Origin: an uncultured Pelagibacteraceae bacterium
GTDB taxonomy: Bacteria; Pseudomonadota; Alphaproteobacteria; Pelagibacterales; Pelagibacteraceae
DNA length: 64,000 bases
Assembly (NCBI GenBank): GCA_902529645.1
Contig: CABZXO010000005.1
Coordinates: 1-64,000, forward strand
Direction: 5' to 3'
Position numbers and translations under genes: made by a program
Shown here: positions 18,722 through 28,373 of the stretch, piece by piece
Layout: every line of letters starts with the position of its first letter
Numbering within the stretch: position 1 is the stretch's first letter
The notes under the pieces: model-generated
Database searches by the model: none
What the model saw: the letters and a program-made list of their open reading frames with translations, nothing else
Told to the model about the DNA's origin: nothing

Positions 18722-19266
18722 TAAAAAATTTTTTTTAAAAAATCTGGAAGTCCATCAGGGTTTTTCCACAAACCACTTTTTCCACCTTCTTTGATTAATA
18801 ACTTAATATTATCAATTTTAAGATGTGGATTTACAATTTTGCTTAAATCATAAATTGTGATTAAGGCAGAATTAACCCCCATGATAGCTTCCATCTCAAC
18901 ACCTGTTTTTGCCACCGTTGAGACCACACAAAAAACTTCTAATGAACTGTCTAATTCATTCATAATTATTTTGGTAGCGGTATGGTTAATTGGAAGTGGG
19001 TGACATAAAGGAATAAGTTCACTTGTTTTTTTTACACCTAGCACAGCCGATACCTCAGCTAATGTAATAGGGTCTCCCTTAGGCATCTTTTTATTTTTAA
19101 TTAGATCAAAAACTTCTTTTCCTACATAAATTTTACCTGACGCAAGGGCTCTTCTAAAAGTTTCTTTTTTTGAAGAAACATCAACCATGTTGAAAGAATT
19201 TTTTTTAAATACTTCTTTCGCCCAATCTTTAAGTTCCTCTTGATTTATAATTTTTAATTTAGACAT
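18721..19266 (-). CDS. moaC: cyclic pyranopterin monophosphate synthase
   Basis: Converts 3',8-cH2GTP made by MoaA to cPMP. 181 residues; a variable N-terminal 25 residues precede MVDVSSKKETFRRALASGKI, then LIPLCHPLPINHT and EMEAIMGVNSALITIYDLSK, all typical of MoaC. Confidence 0.95.
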   Translation of the reverse strand: MSKLKIINQEELKDWAKEVFKKNSFNMVDVSSKKETFRRALASGKIYVGKEVFDLIKNKKMPKGDPITLAEVSAVLGVKKTSELIPLCHPLPINHTATKIIMNELDSSLEVFCVVSTVAKTGVEMEAIMGVNSALITIYDLSKIVNPHLKIDNIKLLIKEGGKSGLWKNPDGLPDFLKKIF

Positions 19267-20258
19267 TAACCACCTGTAGTAGATAAATTTTTAGTTAAAC
19301 CAGTTTCACCAAGCTCTAAATAGTGGGTTTCTTTTTTAAACTTCATTTGTCCCATTATGAGATCTTGCAATTCATCTATTTGATCATCTTTTTGCAACAA
19401 ATGTCTTATACTTATTCCAGTGTTACCAAATAGACATAATCTCAAATCTCCTCTAGATGTAATTCTTAAACGATTACAGCTTCTACAAAAATTTTTAGAG
19501 TAGGGCGCTATAATTCCAAATTTCCCTTTGTATTTTGGATTGATAAAATTTAGTGATGGTCCTGCATCCTTGCCTAATGTTTGAAAAATCCAATTATTTT
19601 TATTTAAGTATTCTTTGAAGATTTTCGAAGATATATGGTATTTTTTAAAATAATCTAAGTTATCTCCTGTTTGCATTAATTCTATATATCTAAAATCAAC
19701 TTTGTTCTCTTTTATAAATTCTGCCCAATTTTCAAAATCTTTATTAGATGAATTTATACCATTCAAAAGCACTGCATTAATTTTAATATTTTCAAAATAT
19801 AAATCTTGAAGATTTTTTATTCCTTTTAAAATCTCAGGTAATCGATCATGACCTGTAACTTTTTTAAATGTATTTCTATCCAAACTATCAATACTAATAT
19901 TAATACCATTTAAGCCACTATCCACAAACATCTTTGCTTTTTTATCTAAGTGATAACCGTTTGTAGTAATTACAACTTTTTTTATTCCAGCTTCATTTTT
20001 TAAGATCTTGATTATATCAAAAAAATCTTTTCTTACTGTTGGTTCGCCACCTGTAAGTCTTATTTTACATACACCCAATTTCGAAAAAACTTTTGCTAAA
20101 CGTTTAATTTCTTCCAAGTGTAGAAATTTTCTATTGTCACTTTTATCAATTTGATAACCATTAGGTAAACAATATCCACATTTAAAGTTACATACATCAG
20201 TAATTGAAAGCCTTATATATGGAAAGTTTCTACCAAAATTATCTCTTAAAATTTTCAT
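19266..20258 (-). CDS. moaA: GTP 3',8-cyclase MoaA
   Basis: Radical SAM enzyme of the first Moco step. I use the internal ATG at 20258 (MKILRDNFGRNFPYIRLS); the track start at 20276 adds six residues (MISLTI) and cannot be excluded. The SAM cluster motif is CNFKCGYC (C23, C27, C30), the second cluster cysteines are in FCRSCNRLRITSRGDLRLC, and the protein ends with the functional Gly-Gly (STTGG). First gene of the moaACDE-msrPQ-DUF1244 operon. Confidence 0.93.
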   Translation of the reverse strand: MKILRDNFGRNFPYIRLSITDVCNFKCGYCLPNGYQIDKSDNRKFLHLEEIKRLAKVFSKLGVCKIRLTGGEPTVRKDFFDIIKILKNEAGIKKVVITTNGYHLDKKAKMFVDSGLNGINISIDSLDRNTFKKVTGHDRLPEILKGIKNLQDLYFENIKINAVLLNGINSSNKDFENWAEFIKENKVDFRYIELMQTGDNLDYFKKYHISSKIFKEYLNKNNWIFQTLGKDAGPSLNFINPKYKGKFGIIAPYSKNFCRSCNRLRITSRGDLRLCLFGNTGISIRHLLQKDDQIDELQDLIMGQMKFKKETHYLELGETGLTKNLSTTGG

Positions 20259-20350
20259 TATAGTTAAAGATATCATATTTAATAAAATTAATCATGATTG
20301 AATTAACTTTAAAATTATGAATAAATACTTAAAAACAATATTAACTCAAG

Positions 20351-21427
20351 ATGGCAGAGATAAATATTTCGAATATAAATAAATCTTTTGGGTCTACACA
20401 TGTAATCAAAGATGTATCTCTAGAAATTAAAAGTGAATCTTTCACTGTATTTGTTGGGCCAAGCGGCTGTGGTAAATCAACAATGCTAAGAATGATTGCT
20501 GGTTTAGAAGAGGTTAACTCAGGAACAATTTCAATTGATGGACAAGTTATTAATGATCTTCCACCATCAGAAAGAAATATAGCAATGGTCTTTCAATCAT
20601 ATGCTTTGTATCCACACATGACAGTGTTCGATAACATGGCTTTTGGTTTAGAGATTGAAAAAAAATCTAAAGAAGAAATTACAGAGAGAGTTATGGAGGC
20701 TGCTAAAATTCTTCAAATTGAGGAATACTTGGAGAGAAAACCAAAACAATTGTCAGGAGGACAAAGACAAAGAGTTGCAATTGGTAGAGCAATTACAAGA
20801 AAGCCAAAAGTATTTTTATTTGATGAACCTTTATCTAATTTAGATGCAGCTTTAAGAGTTCAGATGAGAGTAGAGCTTGCTAAATTACATGATCAATTAA
20901 ATACAACGATGATTTATGTTACTCACGATCAAACTGAAGCAATGACTCTTGCAGATGACATAGTTGTATTAGATCATGGGATAGTATCTCAAAAAGGATC
21001 ACCTTTAAAACTATACAATGAACCAGAAAATTTATTTGTTGGTGGTTTTATTGGTTCACCAAAGATGAACTTTATCAATTCTAAAGTTATAAGCTCTAAT
21101 AGCTCTGGAACCGAAGTTGAAATTTCAGGACAAGGAAAAATTATTGTTCCAAAAAGTTCAGATAAAGTTTCACCTGGCGATAGTGTAAAGATTGGTATCA
21201 GACCTGAACATATCTTAATCAATACTGGTGAAAAATGCTGGAATAGTAAGGTATTTGTAATTGAAAAATTAGGTTCATCTACATTTCTATATTTAGAGAA
21301 AGATGGAGAACCATTAGTTGTTCAAACAGATGGTGAGAATTCAGCTAATATTGGAGACAATTTAAGCTTAAGTTTTGATCTAAATAAATGTCATTTATTT
21401 GACGAAAATAATTTAGCTTTTAAATAA
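20351..21427 (+). CDS. sugar ABC transporter ATP-binding protein (MalK/UgpC type)
   Basis: Cytoplasmic ATPase of a CUT1 sugar importer, 358 residues. Walker A GPSGCGKST (36-44), Q-loop VFQSYALYPHM, signature LSGGQRQRVAIGRA, Walker B VFLFDEPLSNLDA, and a C-terminal TOBE-type domain with IGIRPEH. It is convergent with the glycosidase-permease operon to its right, which has no ATPase of its own, so it probably serves that system (and perhaps others). Confidence 0.92.
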   Translation: MAEINISNINKSFGSTHVIKDVSLEIKSESFTVFVGPSGCGKSTMLRMIAGLEEVNSGTISIDGQVINDLPPSERNIAMVFQSYALYPHMTVFDNMAFGLEIEKKSKEEITERVMEAAKILQIEEYLERKPKQLSGGQRQRVAIGRAITRKPKVFLFDEPLSNLDAALRVQMRVELAKLHDQLNTTMIYVTHDQTEAMTLADDIVVLDHGIVSQKGSPLKLYNEPENLFVGGFIGSPKMNFINSKVISSNSSGTEVEISGQGKIIVPKSSDKVSPGDSVKIGIRPEHILINTGEKCWNSKVFVIEKLGSSTFLYLEKDGEPLVVQTDGENSANIGDNLSLSFDLNKCHLFDENNLAFK

Positions 21428-21465
21428 TTTATCTTTTTTAATAAGTTTTATTTAGATTTAATAAA

Positions 21466-22827
21466 TTAAAAATCTAAAGGAATTGAATTTTGTTCTACAA
21501 GCTTTTTGAAAAAATAATATGATTTTTTAGGTGTTCTTTTTAAAGTTTTAAAATCAACATGTACTATTCCAAATCTTTTTTCAAATCCTAACGCCCATTC
21601 AAAATTATCCATGAATGTCCATGCAAAGTAGCTTTTAACTTTAGCTCCATCATCAATAGATTTTTTTACAGCACTTAAATATTTTTTAAAATAATCAATA
21701 CGATCGCTGTCGTTTATTTCTCCATTTTTTTCTATTAAATCTGGATATGCTGCACCATTTTCAGTTAGATAAATATCTGGATTTCCATAATTATTTTTTA
21801 AATCCATAATTTGATCATAATAAGCATCTGGAACAATTTCCCATCCCATAAGAGTTAACTTTGCATCTTTGCCCTCAAGACCAAAAGGCAATTCATCATT
21901 GAATGCTCCTCTTGCTTTAAGTAAACTTTTATTATCAGCTTTAATTCTAATATGTTGATAATGATTTAATCCAATAAAATCATTTTTTTGAAAAATATTT
22001 TTCATATCATCTTGTTGAATATGTTTTGAGACATCATCAATTAGTAATTCAGGATATCTTCCAAGATACATAGGGTCGGCAAATGATCTATTCCAATAAG
22101 TATCGAATAATTTAGTTGCATGAAGATCTTCACTTGATTTTGTGGCAGGAATACATGGCGCCATATTAAAAGTGCAGCCAATTTTTATATTATTATTTAA
22201 AGATTTCATTGCTTGAAAAGCTTTGCTATGTGCAACATTAACATTATGTATTGATGCAAAGTATTTTTCTATATCTTTGTATCCTGGAGCCATGTAACCA
22301 TCTACATATCCATGAATAGTAAAAACTTGTGGTTCATTAAATGTGATAAAATGATTACATCTATCTCCAAAATTTTTAACAATAGCCTCTGAATAATCTG
22401 AAAATATATTTGTTATGTCTCTATTTGCCCAACCCCCTTTATCTTGCAGTGATTGAGGAAGGTCCCAATGATACAAAGTTATGAAAGGCTCAATATTTTT
22501 TTCTAAACACTTGTCTATCAACCTTGAATAAAAATCTACTCCTTTAGGATTTATTTTACCTATCCCTTCAGGGATAATCCTGGTCCACGCTAAAGAAAAT
22601 CTATATGAATTTAAATTTATATTAGCCATCAGCTCAATATCTTCTTCGTACCTATGATAATGGTCTACAGCAGTATCTCCGTTTTCATCATTTTTAACTT
22701 TTCCAGGTGTATGGGTAAAAGTATCCCAAATACTTTTGCTTTTTCCATCTTTATCTGTAGCACCCTCTATTTGGTAACTTGCTGTAGCCGTTCCCCAAAA
22801 AAAATCATTAGGAAATTTATTTTTCAT
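21466..22827 (-). CDS. GH1 beta-glycosidase
   Basis: 453 residues of glycoside hydrolase family 1 (beta-glucosidase or beta-galactosidase). Starts FPNDFFWGTATASYQIEGA; acid/base glutamate in ITFNEPQVF (E165) and nucleophile in IYLTENGAAY (E355). No signal peptide, so it cleaves imported substrate in the cytoplasm. Starts one base after melA and is the last gene of the transporter operon. Which beta-glycoside it uses is not readable. Confidence 0.93.
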   Translation of the reverse strand: MKNKFPNDFFWGTATASYQIEGATDKDGKSKSIWDTFTHTPGKVKNDENGDTAVDHYHRYEEDIELMANINLNSYRFSLAWTRIIPEGIGKINPKGVDFYSRLIDKCLEKNIEPFITLYHWDLPQSLQDKGGWANRDITNIFSDYSEAIVKNFGDRCNHFITFNEPQVFTIHGYVDGYMAPGYKDIEKYFASIHNVNVAHSKAFQAMKSLNNNIKIGCTFNMAPCIPATKSSEDLHATKLFDTYWNRSFADPMYLGRYPELLIDDVSKHIQQDDMKNIFQKNDFIGLNHYQHIRIKADNKSLLKARGAFNDELPFGLEGKDAKLTLMGWEIVPDAYYDQIMDLKNNYGNPDIYLTENGAAYPDLIEKNGEINDSDRIDYFKKYLSAVKKSIDDGAKVKSYFAWTFMDNFEWALGFEKRFGIVHVDFKTLKRTPKKSYYFFKKLVEQNSIPLDF

Positions 22828-22828
22828 G

Positions 22829-24157
22829 TTAGTTAAATTCTGGTATCCAATTTTTATGAGCTTTTAATAACTCATCTACCATAGAACTAATTTGATCTAA
22901 ACTTAATAAAGAAGAAGTAAGTGGATCTAACATAGCCGCATGATAAATGGTCTCTTTTTTTTTGGTTCTTAAAGCTTCAACAGTTAACTGTTGAACATTT
23001 ATATTAGTTTTAATTAAATTTGCTAAATGCATAGGTAAATCGTTAACTTTTTGAGGATGAATTCCTTTATTATTTATTTTACATGGTACTTCAACGCAAC
23101 AATCTTCTGGTAAATTAGAAATTAACTTGTTATTCAAAACATTTCCATTAATTGTATCTTCTTTACCGTCTACAATTGAAACAATTATTCGCGAAGCATA
23201 CTCTAAAGATTTCTCACAAACAAATTTTTCTCCATCTAATAAATTTTGCTCTTGTTGATCCCACTCTTTAATTTGTTTTTTGCATCTTCGTATATATTCA
23301 TTAATTGGAATATTGAATTCGCTTAATAAGTCCTCTCTGTTACTTTTAATAAACCAAGGAGTATATTCTGCAAAGTGTTCGGATGACTCAGTAACAAAAT
23401 ATCCAAGTTTTTCTAAAACTTTATATCTAACTTCGTTTGTGCATCCATCCCAATTGGTACCAAATGTTTTTTCTTTTCCAGCTTTAAAAATTTTAGGATA
23501 AAGATTTTCTTTTTTTCCATCAGGATTAATTTTTTCAAACTTAGTATAAAAAGACATATGATTGATACCTGAACATTCATAGTTGATATTTTTTATATCT
23601 TCGCCGATATCTTTTGCTAAATCTTCAGCAGTTCCTTGTACAGAATGACAAAGTCCAACATATTTAAGCTCAGGTGCGAATTTAGACAATGCTAAACAAT
23701 TAATTGCCATAGGATTAACATACTGCAACATAGTTGCGCTTGGACAAACTTCATTCATATTTTTTGCAACTGACATTAAAGCGGGGACAGTTCTCAATCC
23801 TCTCATGATTCCACCTATTCCTAAAGTGTCACCAATAGTTTGTTTTAGACCATACTTTGCCGGAATTTCAAAATCAATAACTGTAGAGGGCTCATAACCT
23901 CCTATTTGAAACATTAATATTACAAAGTCAGCTCCACTAAGTGCTTTTTTTTGATTTTTTTCGATTATAATCTTTGGATTTGCACCTATTGATTTTGCAA
24001 CTTTTTCTGCAACCAAATTTGAGGTTTTTAATCTTCTATCATCAATATCTTGCAAAACTATTTCACAGTTACTGAAATTTTTTTCAAGCAGAATATCTGT
24101 AAGTATATTTTTCATAAATACAGTGCTTCCTGCTCCAATAAAAGTAACTTTAATCAT
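22829..24157 (-). CDS. melA: GH4 alpha-galactosidase, MelA-like
   Basis: NAD- and metal-dependent family 4 glycosidase. I start at the ATG at 24157 (MIKVTFIGAGST), one base after the upstream permease stop; the track start (24178) lies inside that permease. 442 residues. The Rossmann start, QIGGYEPSTV, VGLCHSVQGTAEDL (C170), SGINHMSFY (H200) and KLGYFVTESSEHFAEYTPWFIK agree with MelA rather than with AglA/LplD-type GH4 enzymes, as far as I remember those sequences. Points to an alpha-galactoside as transporter substrate. Confidence 0.88.
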   Translation of the reverse strand: MIKVTFIGAGSTVFMKNILTDILLEKNFSNCEIVLQDIDDRRLKTSNLVAEKVAKSIGANPKIIIEKNQKKALSGADFVILMFQIGGYEPSTVIDFEIPAKYGLKQTIGDTLGIGGIMRGLRTVPALMSVAKNMNEVCPSATMLQYVNPMAINCLALSKFAPELKYVGLCHSVQGTAEDLAKDIGEDIKNINYECSGINHMSFYTKFEKINPDGKKENLYPKIFKAGKEKTFGTNWDGCTNEVRYKVLEKLGYFVTESSEHFAEYTPWFIKSNREDLLSEFNIPINEYIRRCKKQIKEWDQQEQNLLDGEKFVCEKSLEYASRIIVSIVDGKEDTINGNVLNNKLISNLPEDCCVEVPCKINNKGIHPQKVNDLPMHLANLIKTNINVQQLTVEALRTKKKETIYHAAMLDPLTSSLLSLDQISSMVDELLKAHKNWIPEFN

Positions 24158-24158
24158 A

Positions 24159-25010
24159 CTAACCTTTAGTAGCTCCAAGAGTTAATCCAGCAATAAAATG
24201 TTTTTGCATTAAAAAAAACATAATAACAGGAGGTATCGCAGCAACAATAGATCCAGTTGATAGCAAGTGATAAGCCGTAATCCATTGACCATTTAATGAT
24301 TTTAATCCAGCAGTAATTGGCATTGCATGATCACCTTGTATTAAGACGGTTGCCCAAAAATAATCGTTCCATATAAATGTAAAAATTAAAACACACAGTG
24401 CTGCTATAGCTGGTCTAGTCAAAGGTAATATTATCTTCCAAAATATTCTAAATTCAGATGCTCCATCCATTCTGGCAGCCTCGATAAGCTCTTGAGGTAA
24501 CGCTTTAATAAAATTTCTCATAAAAAGTGTGCAAAAACCTGTTTGAAAAGCTACATGAAATAAAACCAATCCTGTAATAGTGTTGTAGAGACCAATTTTA
24601 AAAGTCAGATCTCTAACCGGTATCATTAAAATTTGAAATGGAACAAAGTTTCCGGCTATAAAAATAAAAAATATTATTAAATTTGTCTTAAACTTATAAT
24701 TCGCAAGAGCAAAGCCAGTCATACAACTTAAAGCAACTGCTCCTAACATTGTTGGAATAGTTACTTTAAAACTATTTAGAGTGTATTTGATCATTGGAGT
24801 GTTAGTGAAAACATCGTATAAATTTGAAAAAAGTAAAAATTCACTTGGAGTTCCCCACATATTTCCAGCAGTAATATCTCCCAAACCTCTTATTGATGTC
24901 ATTAAAATACCAAAAATCGGTATCAACCAAATAATTAATGAGATAGGTAAAAATATTTTATAAATATATTGATTTACAATTGGTCTTTGATGAATTGGAG
25001 TAGGGAACAT
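24159..25010 (-). CDS. carbohydrate ABC transporter permease, MalG type
   Basis: 283 residues, about six membrane segments, with the CUT1 inner-membrane permease loop EAARMDGASEFRIFWKIILPLTRP that contacts the ATPase. Starts directly after the partner permease stop. C-terminal FIAGLTLGATKG is typical of MalG-type subunits. Confidence 0.92.
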   Translation of the reverse strand: MFPTPIHQRPIVNQYIYKIFLPISLIIWLIPIFGILMTSIRGLGDITAGNMWGTPSEFLLFSNLYDVFTNTPMIKYTLNSFKVTIPTMLGAVALSCMTGFALANYKFKTNLIIFFIFIAGNFVPFQILMIPVRDLTFKIGLYNTITGLVLFHVAFQTGFCTLFMRNFIKALPQELIEAARMDGASEFRIFWKIILPLTRPAIAALCVLIFTFIWNDYFWATVLIQGDHAMPITAGLKSLNGQWITAYHLLSTGSIVAAIPPVIMFFLMQKHFIAGLTLGATKG

Positions 25011-25931
25011 TTAGTTATTATCCTCCCTCTCGTTTCGATACATTCTGTATATAAAAAATAAAATATAAAACATCATTATTGTAAACAAAACAGTTGCTAT
25101 CGCTGATCCGTATCCCATTCTGTAACCGTATTCACTTAAAGCTTGCTCAAACATGTAATACGCTAACACATTTGAATAACCATAAGGTCCACCTTGAGTC
25201 ATTATTGCCACCATATCAAAACTTCTAAGCGCACCAATAACGGTTACTACAATTGCTAAAAAGGTAGCGTGCCTTAGTTGCGGTAGCACTATATTCCAAA
25301 ATAAATGAAATCCTTTGGCGCCATCCATTCTCCCAGCCTCAATTTGTTCAGGGTTAATATTGTTAAGTCCTGTTAAATATAAAATTAAACAATAAGCAAT
25401 TTGTGGATATAGACCTGCAAATATTATCCCATAAGTTGCAGTATTTTCATTTGCAAGAATTGAAAATCCTTCTAATCCAATAAAATTAAGAAAGGGTGCA
25501 ATAACCCCATAATTTGGTTGGTAAAACCAAGTAAAAATAAGTCCAATGACTACTTGAGAAATAACAAATGGAAAAAAAAATAGAGATTTAATTAATCTAA
25601 TTCCAAAAACAATTTGATTTAAAAATATTGCTAGTCCTAAGCCAATAGGAACTGCTAACATAAAAAATATTAACCATTTAAGATTATTCCAAAGTGAAAT
25701 ATAAAAATATTCATCATCTAAAAGTTCAATGTAATTTTGAAGACCAACATATATAGATGGAGATAATCCATCCCATTGATAAAAAGAAATGCCAATAGAT
25801 ACAAATATCGGTGCTATTACATAAATTGAAAAAAATATTAATCCTGGAGCTAGAAAAATCCATGGGCTTATTTTAATTTGATTTTTTTGCCACCAAGTAA
25901 TTCTTTTAGCTTTTGGATTATTTAGTTCCAT
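25011..25931 (-). CDS. carbohydrate ABC transporter permease, MalF type
   Basis: 306 residues with a short cytoplasmic N-terminus and about six membrane segments (WIFLAPGLIFFSIYVIAPIF onward). The EAA-type loop is EAGRMDGAKGFHLFWNIVLPQLRH. It is separated from the binding-protein gene by 76 bases that contain a GC-rich hairpin. Confidence 0.92.
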   Translation of the reverse strand: MELNNPKAKRITWWQKNQIKISPWIFLAPGLIFFSIYVIAPIFVSIGISFYQWDGLSPSIYVGLQNYIELLDDEYFYISLWNNLKWLIFFMLAVPIGLGLAIFLNQIVFGIRLIKSLFFFPFVISQVVIGLIFTWFYQPNYGVIAPFLNFIGLEGFSILANENTATYGIIFAGLYPQIAYCLILYLTGLNNINPEQIEAGRMDGAKGFHLFWNIVLPQLRHATFLAIVVTVIGALRSFDMVAIMTQGGPYGYSNVLAYYMFEQALSEYGYRMGYGSAIATVLFTIMMFYILFFIYRMYRNEREDNN

Positions 25932-25968
25932 ATAATTATATTTTAAAAATTGATGAAATCGAATTTTT

Positions 25969-25996
25969 AACTGGGGGGCCAGTAAGCCCCACAGTT
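25969..25996 (-). terminator. GC-rich hairpin between binding-protein and permease genes
   Basis: AACTGGGGGG and CCCCACAGTT can pair with one internal mismatch around an 8-base loop. In the direction of transcription the hairpin is followed by A-rich, not U-rich, sequence, so it is more likely an mRNA 3'-end protector or weak pause site than a classic terminator. Very GC-rich for this genome. Confidence 0.55.
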
Positions 25997-26007
25997 AAGC
26001 TAAAAGT

Positions 26008-27252
26008 TTATTTATAAACTTTTTGACGTACTTTTTCTAATCTTTCTAAGATTTTTTGTCTTCTGTCAGGATTAGACATATATTCTTGAAAGCCTTTCAT
26101 ACCCTCTGATGCCATTTGAGCTGGAGCATCTCTATCGTAGAATTGCGCCATTGCATAAGCATTATTTAGCATATTCAATCCTGCTTTTAAGAATGGATCT
26201 CCCTTTTTAACACTAGAGTTCTTGTTAATAGGAAGCTGACCTAATATTTTATTGATCTCTTCTTGCACATCTGCTCGAGACATAAATATTAAGAAACGCT
26301 TAGCATCAGTTTTATTTTTAGCTTTAGAAGGTATATGCACAGTGTCCGTAGGTGCTTCTTCAGCCATCGGGATACCCGGTGTGATTTCAGGGAACTGGAA
26401 GAAACCTAAATTAGAATCTCTTAAGCCAGCCTCTTTTAAAGGAGCAACAGCAAAGTTACCCATCACATACATTGCTGCTTCACCGTTCACCATAGGAGTT
26501 AAAGCTTCTTGCCAACTAAGTGCTGCATGATTTTCTAAGAAGTAACCAGGCTTTACAAGCTCATCCCATTTATCAAATACTGCTTGTACTTTTGGATCTG
26601 TGTAAGGAACCTTACCTAGTGTTAAATCCATATGGAACTCATAGCCATTTGTTCTAAGATTTAAATAATCAAAAACACCAGCCGTTGTCCAAAGATACTT
26701 TGATCCGATTGTAATAGGTGTAATACCTGCAGCTTTTAACGTAGCGCATGCAGCTACAAAATCATCCCATGTTTTTGGTACAGATATTCCATTTGCTGTA
26801 AATAAATCTTTCCTGTAATACACGCCCCACTGATAATAAGTGTAAGGAATACCCCATTGCTTACCACCAATCGTCATAGATTTTTTAGCATGCTCCATAT
26901 TTTCAGAAAGGTTTCCGTCTACCCAACCTGAGTCTTTCCAAATATCAGAGACATCTTCAAACAAACCTGCTCTTACAAATGGTAACATTCTATTTCCAGC
27001 ATACCAGTTTGCAACATCAGGTGGATCAGTGTTTAAAAAATTTCTTATTGATTGTTTGTAACCTTCATGGTCAAAAACATTCCATTTTACTGTGACGTCT
27101 GGGTTCTCTTCTTCAAATTTTTTAATAATATATTCAAAAGCTTCTTTTGGTGCTGCATCAGATGTATCTGTATTTATCACCAAAGTACCAGCAAATGAAG
27201 TTGAAGAGATTATTCCAAACATCATTATTAATGAGATAATAACCTTTTTCAT
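26008..27252 (-). CDS. ABC transporter sugar-binding protein (family 1)
   Basis: Periplasmic binding protein of 414 residues. Signal peptide MKKVIISLIMMFGIISSTSFA with probable cleavage SFA-GT. Family 1 layout: VINTDTSDAAPKEAFEYIIKKFEEENPDV, then IPYTYYQWGVYYRKDLFTANG and GEAAMYVMGNFAVAPLKEAG. Strong ribosome site (AAAGGAGC). First gene of the operon with two permeases, melA and GH1. Substrate probably a galactoside, inferred from the glycosidases. Confidence 0.92.
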   Translation of the reverse strand: MKKVIISLIMMFGIISSTSFAGTLVINTDTSDAAPKEAFEYIIKKFEEENPDVTVKWNVFDHEGYKQSIRNFLNTDPPDVANWYAGNRMLPFVRAGLFEDVSDIWKDSGWVDGNLSENMEHAKKSMTIGGKQWGIPYTYYQWGVYYRKDLFTANGISVPKTWDDFVAACATLKAAGITPITIGSKYLWTTAGVFDYLNLRTNGYEFHMDLTLGKVPYTDPKVQAVFDKWDELVKPGYFLENHAALSWQEALTPMVNGEAAMYVMGNFAVAPLKEAGLRDSNLGFFQFPEITPGIPMAEEAPTDTVHIPSKAKNKTDAKRFLIFMSRADVQEEINKILGQLPINKNSSVKKGDPFLKAGLNMLNNAYAMAQFYDRDAPAQMASEGMKGFQEYMSNPDRRQKILERLEKVRQKVYK

Positions 27253-27333
27253 TTATGCTCCTTTTTTAATTTATCTTTGATAGATTATGTATTTTTAAAA
27301 TTGATTACAATTAAAAATTATCCCCGTAAATTG

Positions 27334-27352
27334 TTGATAATTAAATTAACAA
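27334..27352. promoter_or_regulatory. imperfect palindrome upstream of the sugar-binding protein gene
   Basis: TTGATAATT-A-AATTAACAA, 8 of 9 pairs matching, about 80 bases before the binding-protein ATG and 20 bases from the end-of-gene region of the aldo/keto reductase. Possible operator, but AT-rich palindromes are cheap in this genome. Confidence 0.25.
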
Positions 27353-27392
27353 AATAAATATATAATTATCTTACTTATAATTTTTTTAAAAT

Positions 27393-28355
27393 TTAACCAG
27401 GTGTAAATATTCTTTCTGATTCTGGATCTTTGGTTGAGTAAGGTAATTTTAAAATTTCATTCCAAAGTTCTTCTGGTATATTTGTATTAGCCCAAGAAAG
27501 ATTTTTTTCAATACTTTTAACACTAGTAACCCCACATAGAGTCGAGGTGATCCTTTTATCTTTCATTGAAAACTGTAAGGCAGCTGCACCCATTTCAACA
27601 TTATACTTTTTACAAACTTTTTCTATTTCTTTAGCTGGTGCAAGTTTTTCTTCTGTAGCATCTTGATAAGTTATTTTTTTAAAGTTGCTTGGACCTTTTG
27701 CCAAAACACCACCAGCGTAAGGAGCAGCATTGAAAATAGATATATTTTTACCGTGAGCATAGCTATACATCTTATCCGCTTCTCTATTTAATAAAGTATA
27801 TCTGTTATGATTAATTATCACATCAAAGTCCCAATTTTTTAAAATAGGAAACATTATATTTATTTTTCCCATCGCTAGACCAACTGCTTTAGCCAAACCC
27901 TGTTCTTTTATTCTAAACAACTCATCCAATGCCCCGTCTTTTTTAGTAACATCATTTACATCTTTTACGTATTCTGGATCATGAAGAAATAAAATATCGA
28001 CAGAATCTACATTTAAGGTTTTTAAACTTTCTTCAATAGATTCTCTTGTTCTCTTTTTATCAAGAACTAGCGTATCCATATTTCTATCAATTTTTGTTGA
28101 TAAGACAAAATTTTCTGGCCAACCCCCATTTTCCTTTATTGCCATTCCAATTCTTTTTTCACTTTCTCCCATTGCATAATTTCTTGAAGTATCAAGCATA
28201 TTCACTGGACCTCGAAAAAATCTTTTTAACGTTTCTTGAGCTCTTTGATCTGGCACTTCATAACCATAAGTATCTGGCATACTCCCCAGAGAGGATGTTC
28301 CAAAACTTAATTCTGTAACTTCTACACCAGTATCTTTAATTTTATTTTTTTTCAT
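27393..28355 (-). CDS. aldo/keto reductase (D-threo-aldose 1-dehydrogenase-like)
   Basis: 320 residues of the AKR superfamily: LSFGTSSLGSMPDTYGYE, then MLDTSRNYAMGESEKRIG with the catalytic Asp and Tyr, lysine in VLSTKIDRN, and LFLHDPEYV with the His. The start resembles aldose 1-dehydrogenases that oxidise L-fucose or D-galactose to the lactone. That would fit an alpha-galactoside route next door, but it could equally serve the inositol-type genes it is transcribed with. Confidence 0.85.
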   Translation of the reverse strand: MKKNKIKDTGVEVTELSFGTSSLGSMPDTYGYEVPDQRAQETLKRFFRGPVNMLDTSRNYAMGESEKRIGMAIKENGGWPENFVLSTKIDRNMDTLVLDKKRTRESIEESLKTLNVDSVDILFLHDPEYVKDVNDVTKKDGALDELFRIKEQGLAKAVGLAMGKINIMFPILKNWDFDVIINHNRYTLLNREADKMYSYAHGKNISIFNAAPYAGGVLAKGPSNFKKITYQDATEEKLAPAKEIEKVCKKYNVEMGAAALQFSMKDKRITSTLCGVTSVKSIEKNLSWANTNIPEELWNEILKLPYSTKDPESERIFTPG

Positions 28356-28373
28356 AAGTTAATTTAATTAGGT

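Noticed and set aside
20259-20350. Possible Moco riboswitch before moaA
   Set aside because: The gap to the divergent gene is under 95 bases and shows no GC-rich paired elements.
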